Notes under the pieces: model-generated
Told to the model about the DNA's origin: nothing
Databases searched by the model: none
What the model saw: the letters and a program-made list of their open reading frames with translations, nothing else
Origin: an uncultured Anaerococcus sp.
Lineage (GTDB): Bacteria > Bacillota > Clostridia > Tissierellales > Peptoniphilaceae
Length of the DNA stretch: 6,307 nt
NCBI GenBank assembly: GCA_900550345.1
Contig: URRX01000087.1
Span: forward strand, 1 to 6,307
Direction: 5' to 3'
Position numbers and translations under genes: made by a program
Shown: in pieces, positions 1 through 4,648 of the stretch
Position numbering within the stretch: position 1 is the stretch's first letter
Layout: every line of letters starts with the position of its first letter

Positions 1-246
1 AATAGTGATCAATTACAAAATCAGTTGATTACACCTACAAATACCAATGAAAATAAAAAGATAAATATAAATAATGCCGATAAAGATTCGCTTATGACAC
101 TTCCAAATATAGGAGAAAAAAGAGCAGAAGCTATTATTGAATATAGACAAAAAAATAAATTTAACAAAATTGATGATATAAAAAATGTATCTGGAATTGG
201 GGATAAATACTTTGAAGCAATGAAAGATATGATAACAGTAGATTGA
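1..246 (+). CDS. comEA: ComEA-type helix-hairpin-helix DNA-binding protein, C-terminal part (5' truncated by window)
   Basis: The frame is open from base 1 to a TGA stop at 244-246 (81 residues visible). A TTG at 25 could be read as a start, but the frame continues upstream without a stop, so the gene starts outside the window. Visible residues 1-20 are a polar, Asn/Gln-rich linker. Residues 21-81 form the tandem helix-hairpin-helix domain, opening with ININNAD (family INxA), then LPNIGEKRAEAII at 34-46 and VSGIGDKYFE at 63-72, the two GIG-type hairpins that contact the DNA backbone. In the family, ComEA is a membrane-anchored or secreted receptor that binds incoming double-stranded DNA during competence and passes it to the ComEC channel. 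The membrane anchor and SLBB region would be upstream, so an uptake role is inferred from the C-terminus only. Another HhH protein is possible. The next gene's ribosome-binding site touches the stop codon. Confidence 0.85.
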   Translation, partial: NSDQLQNQLITPTNTNENKKININNADKDSLMTLPNIGEKRAEAIIEYRQKNKFNKIDDIKNVSGIGDKYFEAMKDMITVD

Positions 247-250
247 GGAG
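245..250 (+). promoter_or_regulatory. Shine-Dalgarno of the Rrf2 gene overlapping the comEA stop codon
   Basis: GAGGAG shares bases with the comEA TGA stop (TGAGGAG) and lies 5 nt before the ATG at 256. Ribosomes finishing comEA stop on this site, so translation of the regulator is probably coupled to comEA. It also fixes the start of the regulator at 256. Confidence 0.8.
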
Positions 251-255
251 AAAAT

Positions 256-660
256 ATGAAATTATCAACAAGAGGTAGGTATGGACTAAGGGCTATACAT
301 TATTTAGCAGAAAACGAAGATAATGGATATATTTCTGTTTCTGATATTTCTAATACTTTAAAGTTACCTGAAAATTACTTGGAACAATTAATTAGAATAT
401 TAAAGAAAAATAAATTAGTAATTTCAGCAAGAGGAGCAAAGGGAGGCTACAGACTTTCAAGATCTTCTAAAGATATAACTGTTGGTGATGTTTTAAGAGC
501 CTTAGAAGGAGAAATGACCTCAAGTCAATGTGTTGCTGATAGAAAAAACTGTAATAATGAAGACTGTGAAGCATACTATGTTTTTGCAAAAATAGACGAT
601 GCTATCAACAAAGCTGTTAATTCAATAACTATTAAAGATATGGTAAATGAAAAACTATAA
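256..660 (+). CDS. Rrf2-family transcriptional regulator, IscR-like with three clustered cysteines
   Basis: 134 aa, normal length for Rrf2 proteins. The N-terminus MKLSTRGRYGLRA is the family signature. Residues about 26-67 form the winged helix-turn-helix, with LPENYLEQLIRILKK at 37-51 as recognition region and ARGAKGGYRL at 58-67 as the wing. ITVGDVLRALEGE (74-86) leads into the sensor loop, and DDAINKAVNSITIKDMV (114-130) is the C-terminal dimerisation helix end. Cysteines are at 92, 99 and 104 (C-x6-C-x4-C), close to IscR C92/C98/C104, so an Fe-S cluster is plausible; Bacillus CymR lacks these cysteines. The IscR His107 ligand is not present (Tyr107). Glu43, the residue affecting operator choice in IscR, is kept. 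In the family such proteins repress Fe-S assembly or cysteine metabolism genes. The next gene, alaS, starts 13 nt downstream, with no iscS, iscU or mnmA between them. The exact regulon cannot be told from sequence. Confidence 0.9.
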   Translation: MKLSTRGRYGLRAIHYLAENEDNGYISVSDISNTLKLPENYLEQLIRILKKNKLVISARGAKGGYRLSRSSKDITVGDVLRALEGEMTSSQCVADRKNCNNEDCEAYYVFAKIDDAINKAVNSITIKDMVNEKL

Positions 661-673
661 TTAGGAGAAATTT

Positions 674-3286
674 ATGAGAAAACTAGGGATGAATGAATTA
701 AGAAAAGAATATTTAAACTTCTTTGGATCAAAAAAGAATCATACAGTATTAAAATCATTTCCGCTTATTCCAAAAGATGATGATTCACTACTTTTAATTA
801 ATGCTGGTATGGCACCACTAAAAAAATATTTTACTGGTGAAAAGAAAATGAAAAATAACAGAGCTACATCATCACAAAGATGTATTAGAACTGGAGATAT
901 CGAAAGAGTTGGTATTACTGAAAGACATGGAACTTTTTTTGAAATGCTTGGAAACTTTTCTTTCGGAGATTATTTTAAGAGAGAAGCCATACATTGGGCA
1001 TTTGAATTTTTAACAGAAAACCTTGAAATAAATAAAGATCTTTTATGGGTATCTGTGTACGAAAATGATGATGAAGCTTTTAAAATCTGGAATGAAGAAA
1101 TAGGCATAGATAAAGAAAGAATTTTAAGATTTGGAAAAGAAGATAATTTCTGGGAACTTGAAGTTGGCCCATGTGGTCCAGATTCTGAAATTTTTGTTGA
1201 TAGAGGAATAGAAAAAGCTATTGATGAAAATGATAATAAACCAGGTAATGATGATTCGGATCGCTTTATGGAAGTTTGGAACTTAGTTTTTACTCAATTT
1301 AATAAGGACATTGATAAAGAATATACACCACTTCTTCATCCAAATATCGATACCGGAATGGGTCTTGAAAGAATGGCCATGGTTTTACAAGATAAGGATA
1401 ATATTTTTGAAATAGATGTGAACCAAAATATTATTAGAGAAATAGAAAAATTATCTAATAAAAAATATAAAGAAAATAAAAAAGATGATGTTTCAATAAG
1501 AGTAATTGCAGATCATGCAAAAGCAATGACATTTATGGTTTCTGATGGAATTCAACCTTCTAATGAAAAAAGAGGTTATGTACTAAGAAGACTTATAAGA
1601 AGAGCATTTAGACATGGTAAATTATTGGGTATAGAAGGAGAATTTTTATCTTCTGTAATTAATAATGTAATAGAATCATACAAAGAAGAATATGATGAAC
1701 TTGTTGATAGAAAAGATAAAATTATAAATATTATTAAAAAAGAAGAAGCTAATTTCCAAAATACTATAGATAGTGGTTTAGATATTTTGAATGATTATAT
1801 TAATGATTTGAAAGAGAATAATAAAGATACATTAAATGGAAAAGATGCATTTAAATTATATGATACTTATGGTTTCCCATTAGATTTAACAAAAGAAATA
1901 TTAACAGAAAATAATTTAAAAGTAGATACAAAAGAATTTGATATCCAAATGGAAAAGCAACGTAATCTAGCTAGAAATGCGAGAAAATCAGATTCAGGTT
2001 GGTCCTTAGAATCAATTAACATAGATGAATTTGAAAAAACAAAATTTGAAGGTTATGATAAATTTGATATAGAAGGCAATATAATTGGTTTATTCGATAA
2101 TAGTAAAAAAGTTAGCTTTATAAAAGAAGGTAACAAGGGTATAGTTGTAAGTGATAAGACTTCTTTTTATGCTGAAGGTGGTGGACAAGTAGCTGATACT
2201 GGATTTATTATAACTGATAAAGCGAAGGCAAAAGTTTATAATGTTCAAAAGAAAAATGAAATAATATTTCATTATGTAGAAATTCTAGAAGGTAATTTAG
2301 ATTTAAGTAAGGCTACTTTCAAAATAGATAAAGAAAGAAGGCTAGATATCACTAGAAACCACACAGCGACACATTTACTTGATCAAGCTTTAAGAAATAT
2401 TTTAAATGAAGATGTAAAACAAGCTGGATCATTAGTAGATGAATATAAGTTAAGGTTCGATTTTACCTATCCAAATGCTTTAAGTAATGAACAAATCAAA
2501 AAAATTGAAAATGAAATTAATGAGAAAATAAGACAACAACTTAATGTTACAAAAAAGGTTATGCCATATAAAGAGTCTGAAAAAATAGGAGCTATAGGCC
2601 TATTTGAAGATAAATACAAAGATTTGGTTAGAGTAGTTTCAATAGATGACTACTCAAAAGAATTATGTGGTGGTTGTCATGTTAACAATTCATCTGAAGT
2701 TTTGATCTTTAAGATAATACAAGAATCCTCTGCTGCTTCTGGAATTAGAAGAATTGAAGCTATTACAGGTAAAAAGGTTTATGAATATTTAAATGATAAT
2801 CTTGAGTTAATTGATGAATTAAGTAGAAAGTTAAAGACTAATTCTAACAATATTCTATCCAGAATAGACTCATTAAATAGTGAAATAAAAAATCTAAAAG
2901 AAGAAGTACAAAAACTTAAAAACTTTAATGATAAAGATATTTATAAAAATATAGAAAATGAAGTAGAAGATATTAATGGAGTAAATCTTTTAGTTCATAA
3001 ATTTGAAGATGAGGATTTAGATACATTAAGAAATTTTGAACAAAAAGTTAAGAGTAAATACAAGGATATAATAATAGTATTTGCTACAGTTAATAATAAT
3101 AAGATAGTATTTACAACTTCAGTTTCAGACTCATTAACTGACCGTTACAATGCAGGTAAAATAGTTAAAGAAATAAGTAAAATAACAGGTGGAAATGGCG
3201 GAGGAAAGAAAAACTTTGCTCAAGCTGGAGGTAAAGATTTATCCAAGTTGGATGAGGCTTTAGAAAAAGTATATGAATTAATATAA
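674..3286 (+). CDS. alaS: Alanyl-tRNA synthetase
   Basis: 870 aa, full length. Charges tRNA-Ala with alanine in the cytoplasm and hydrolyses mischarged Ser/Gly-tRNA-Ala. The class II catalytic domain has NAGMAPLKKYFTG (43-55), motif 2 RHGTFFEMLGNFSFGDY (84-100), GPCGPDSE (165-172) and motif 3 TGMGLERM (227-234). YAEGGGQ (499-505) begins the editing module. Its zinc and catalytic site is HTATH (His563, His567) plus CGGCH (Cys665, His669); the usual Thr is Cys668. Residues about 703-750 are a predicted coiled coil, and the C-terminal C-Ala domain ends with a glycine-rich stretch, GGNGGGKKNFAQAGG (839-853). The start at 674 has an AGGAG 6 nt upstream (663-667); a second ATG at 689 has no such site. 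The region around 180-197 lacks the cysteine-rich insert I recall from many clostridial homologues. It is followed 9 nt later by ireB. Confidence 0.98.
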   Translation: MRKLGMNELRKEYLNFFGSKKNHTVLKSFPLIPKDDDSLLLINAGMAPLKKYFTGEKKMKNNRATSSQRCIRTGDIERVGITERHGTFFEMLGNFSFGDYFKREAIHWAFEFLTENLEINKDLLWVSVYENDDEAFKIWNEEIGIDKERILRFGKEDNFWELEVGPCGPDSEIFVDRGIEKAIDENDNKPGNDDSDRFMEVWNLVFTQFNKDIDKEYTPLLHPNIDTGMGLERMAMVLQDKDNIFEIDVNQNIIREIEKLSNKKYKENKKDDVSIRVIADHAKAMTFMVSDGIQPSNEKRGYVLRRLIRRAFRHGKLLGIEGEFLSSVINNVIESYKEEYDELVDRKDKIINIIKKEEANFQNTIDSGLDILNDYINDLKENNKDTLNGKDAFKLYDTYGFPLDLTKEILTENNLKVDTKEFDIQMEKQRNLARNARKSDSGWSLESINIDEFEKTKFEGYDKFDIEGNIIGLFDNSKKVSFIKEGNKGIVVSDKTSFYAEGGGQVADTGFIITDKAKAKVYNVQKKNEIIFHYVEILEGNLDLSKATFKIDKERRLDITRNHTATHLLDQALRNILNEDVKQAGSLVDEYKLRFDFTYPNALSNEQIKKIENEINEKIRQQLNVTKKVMPYKESEKIGAIGLFEDKYKDLVRVVSIDDYSKELCGGCHVNNSSEVLIFKIIQESSAASGIRRIEAITGKKVYEYLNDNLELIDELSRKLKTNSNNILSRIDSLNSEIKNLKEEVQKLKNFNDKDIYKNIENEVEDINGVNLLVHKFEDEDLDTLRNFEQKVKSKYKDIIIVFATVNNNKIVFTTSVSDSLTDRYNAGKIVKEISKITGGNGGGKKNFAQAGGKDLSKLDEALEKVYELI

Positions 3287-3295
3287 GGAGATATT

Positions 3296-3553
3296 ATGTC
3301 AGATAAAAATTTCAACGAAACAATGAGATTTAATCCACAAGATGAAAAAGAAGTTGATATTAGAGAAATAATAACAAAAGTCTATAATGCTCTAGAAGAT
3401 AAAGGTTATAAACCAACTAACCAAATCATAGGATATCTTATAAGTGGAGATCCTACTTATATTACAGGTCATAATAATGCTAGAAAATTAATTAGACAAG
3501 TAGATAGAGATACTATACTTGAAGAAATTTTAAAATATTATATAAATGAGTAG
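3296..3553 (+). CDS. ireB: IreB/ReoM family regulatory phosphoprotein (UPF0297, DUF965)
   Basis: 85 aa, usual family length. Recognised from ETMRF at 8-12, VYNALEDKGYKPTNQIIGYL (29-48) and SGDPTYITGHNNAR (50-63). In Enterococcus, IreB is a substrate of the PASTA Ser/Thr kinase IreK and lowers cephalosporin resistance; in Listeria the same protein, ReoM, controls ClpCP-dependent turnover of MurA, the first enzyme of peptidoglycan synthesis. Thr9 in ETMRF aligns with the phosphorylated Thr7 of those proteins, while the position of IreB Thr4 is Phe6. Cytosolic, without membrane segment or signal peptide. The AAGGAG at 3285-3290 overlaps the alaS stop (TAA 3284-3286) and sits 5 nt before the ATG. 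Its 3' end overlaps ruvX by 8 nt. The kinase and phosphatase partners are not in the window. Confidence 0.95.
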   Translation: MSDKNFNETMRFNPQDEKEVDIREIITKVYNALEDKGYKPTNQIIGYLISGDPTYITGHNNARKLIRQVDRDTILEEILKYYINE

Positions 3554-3965
3554 AATTATGGGCTTAGACTTGGGTGATAAAACAATAGGTGTAGCTTTAA
3601 GCGATCCATTTTTTATCACTGCCCAAGCCTATCTGACAATAAAAAGAAAAAAAACTAGTCTAGATATTAAAAAAATATCGGAGATAGTAGAAGAAAAAGA
3701 AGTTAATTTAATAGTTATTGGTTTACCAAAGAATATGAATAACACCTTAGGACCACAAGCAATGAAGGTGATTTCTTTTGTCGATTTATTAAAAAAAGAA
3801 ATTGATATTGATATTAAGTACCAAGACGAAAGAATGACTACTATTCAATCCGATAAAGTCTTAACAGATATGAGTGTTAGACGTGAAAATAAGAAAAAAT
3901 ATATAGACAAAATTGCTGCATCTTTTATTTTACAAACCTACTTAGATGGGAGAAGTAATGAATAA
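3546..3965 (+). CDS. ruvX: Putative Holliday junction resolvase / pre-16S rRNA nuclease RuvX (YqgF)
   Basis: 139 aa, normal for the RNase H-like YqgF family. Motifs in order: the first strand with IMGLDLGDKTIGVALSD (4-20, acidic Asp8), VIGLPKNMNNTLGPQA (57-72), DERMTT (94-99, acidic Asp94/Glu95), and DKIAASFILQTYLD (121-134, Asp121). The spaced acidic residues are the expected metal-binding set. Family members are described as a pre-16S rRNA 5' processing nuclease (E. coli YqgF) and as a resolvase-like enzyme; which role applies here is not visible. The start at 3546 overlaps the ireB end by 8 nt and has no good Shine-Dalgarno, so translation is probably coupled to ireB. The internal ATG at 3558 would cut into the first beta strand, so the upstream start is preferred. 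Confidence 0.93.
   Translation: MSRIMGLDLGDKTIGVALSDPFFITAQAYLTIKRKKTSLDIKKISEIVEEKEVNLIVIGLPKNMNNTLGPQAMKVISFVDLLKKEIDIDIKYQDERMTTIQSDKVLTDMSVRRENKKKYIDKIAASFILQTYLDGRSNE
3948..3952 (+). promoter_or_regulatory. Shine-Dalgarno that sets the DUF1292 start, inside ruvX
   Basis: GGGAG within the 3' end of ruvX lies 5 nt before the ATG at 3958. It overlaps the alternative ATG at 3946, so it can serve only the downstream start. This gives an 80-residue product rather than 84. Confidence 0.7.
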
Positions 3966-4200
3966 AATAATTTTAATGGATGAAAATAACAAAGAAGTCG
4001 AATTCAATTTAATAGATACATTCGGAGTTGATGAAAAAGAATATGCTGTTTTAGAGCCTTTAGATGAGGATTTTTTACTGATATTTGAAATGATCAAAGA
4101 CAAAGATTCAATAAGCTTTAAGGCGATTGAAAATGATAGAGAGTTAGACGAAATAGCTAATATTTATGAAAATATGAAAGAAGAAAACAATGAACATTGA
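3958..4200 (+). CDS. DUF1292 (YrzB-type) small acidic protein of unknown function
   Basis: 80 aa from the ATG at 3958. The alternative ATG at 3946 would add MGEV but has no ribosome-binding site of its own. The sequence fits the DUF1292 pattern: a strand pair IILMDENNKEVEFNLIDTF, then EKEYAVLEPLDED, FLLIFEMIKD and a C-terminal helix rich in Asp, Glu and Asn. It is strongly acidic, has no cysteine, no signal peptide and no membrane segment. No biochemical function is established for the family; it is known mainly by its fixed place after ruvX in Firmicutes, which is also its place here. It overlaps ruvX by 8 nt at its start and fur by 11 nt at its end. The family assignment rests on pattern plus gene order. 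Confidence 0.82.
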   Translation: MNKIILMDENNKEVEFNLIDTFGVDEKEYAVLEPLDEDFLLIFEMIKDKDSISFKAIENDRELDEIANIYENMKEENNEH

Positions 4201-4648
4201 ACAGTTGAAAAAAATATTTGAAAAAAATGGTCATAAATTCACAAAGCAAAGACAAATAATATTCAATGCTCTTAAAAATTCTAATTCAAAGCATTTAACA
4301 CCAGAAGAGCTTTTTTCTATAGTACATCAAGAAAATAAGCAAGTTGGTATAGCTACAGTTTATAGAACTTTAAATATTTTTGAGGATTTGGGAATTGTAA
4401 ATAAGCAAGAATTTACAGATTCCATAAACACATATGAGCTTATTAGTCAAGATGATGAACATCATGATCATTTGATTTGTAAAAACTGTGGGAGAATAGT
4501 TGAAGAAAAAATTTTAGATAATAATGATTTATCAAAATTACTAAAAGATAAATATAATTTTCAATTAGATTATTATTCTCTAAGGATATATGGCTTTTGC
4601 TCCGAATGTAAAGAAGATATAAGGAGTAAAAATGAGAATGCAAAATAA
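4190..4648 (+). CDS. fur: Fur-family metal-dependent transcriptional regulator
   Basis: 152 aa, normal length. The DNA-binding winged helix spans about 1-85, with KFTKQRQIIFNAL at 16-28 and the recognition helix in GIATVYRTLNIFEDLGIV (53-70). The dimerisation domain holds HHDHLIC (91-97) and two CxxC pairs, C97/C100 and C137/C140, expected to bind structural zinc. By gapless comparison with E. coli Fur recalled from memory, His35, Glu83, His92 and His94 match one regulatory metal site (H33, E81, H88, H90). In the other site (H87, D89, E108, H125), His91 and Asp93 are kept but Asn112 and Tyr129 replace Glu108 and His125. Glu83 rather than Asp argues against PerR; Zur or another subtype is not excluded. 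The ATG at 4190 overlaps the previous gene's stop by 11 nt, and its purine-rich leader (GAAAGAAG) is a weak ribosome-binding site, so coupling is likely. It overlaps rnj by 17 nt. Confidence 0.9.
   Translation: MNIEQLKKIFEKNGHKFTKQRQIIFNALKNSNSKHLTPEELFSIVHQENKQVGIATVYRTLNIFEDLGIVNKQEFTDSINTYELISQDDEHHDHLICKNCGRIVEEKILDNNDLSKLLKDKYNFQLDYYSLRIYGFCSECKEDIRSKNENAK
4621..4626 (+). promoter_or_regulatory. Shine-Dalgarno of rnj, inside the fur coding sequence
   Basis: AAGGAG lies 5 nt before the ATG at 4632 and within the last codons of fur. The next in-frame ATG, at 4638, is 11 nt away and less well placed, so 4632 is the start of RNase J. Confidence 0.8.

Noticed and set aside
170..200. TATAAA-like sequence in comEA as a promoter for the Rrf2 gene
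   Set aside because: No convincing -35 partner; TATAAA matches are common by chance at this base composition, and the bases encode the conserved HhH domain.
25..246. A complete 73-aa protein starting at TTG 25
   Set aside because: The same frame is open back to base 1 and no ribosome-binding site precedes the TTG; it is the 3' end of a longer ComEA-type gene.
2090..2272. Minus-strand open frame of 60 codons inside alaS
   Set aside because: It lies wholly inside a well-conserved gene and has the Phe/Ile/Tyr-rich composition of antisense AT-rich DNA.
3647..3654. Run of eight A in ruvX as a possible slippage or phase-variation site
   Set aside because: A-runs of this size are expected in such AT-rich Lys codons, and a frameshift would only truncate a housekeeping gene.
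3946..3957. Upstream ATG at 3946 as the DUF1292 start
   Set aside because: The only good ribosome-binding site (GGGAG 3948-3952) overlaps this codon and is correctly spaced for the ATG at 3958.
4443..4643. Minus-strand open frame of 66 codons inside fur
   Set aside because: Antisense shadow of the Fur dimerisation domain; its His-rich part is the complement of the HHDH region.
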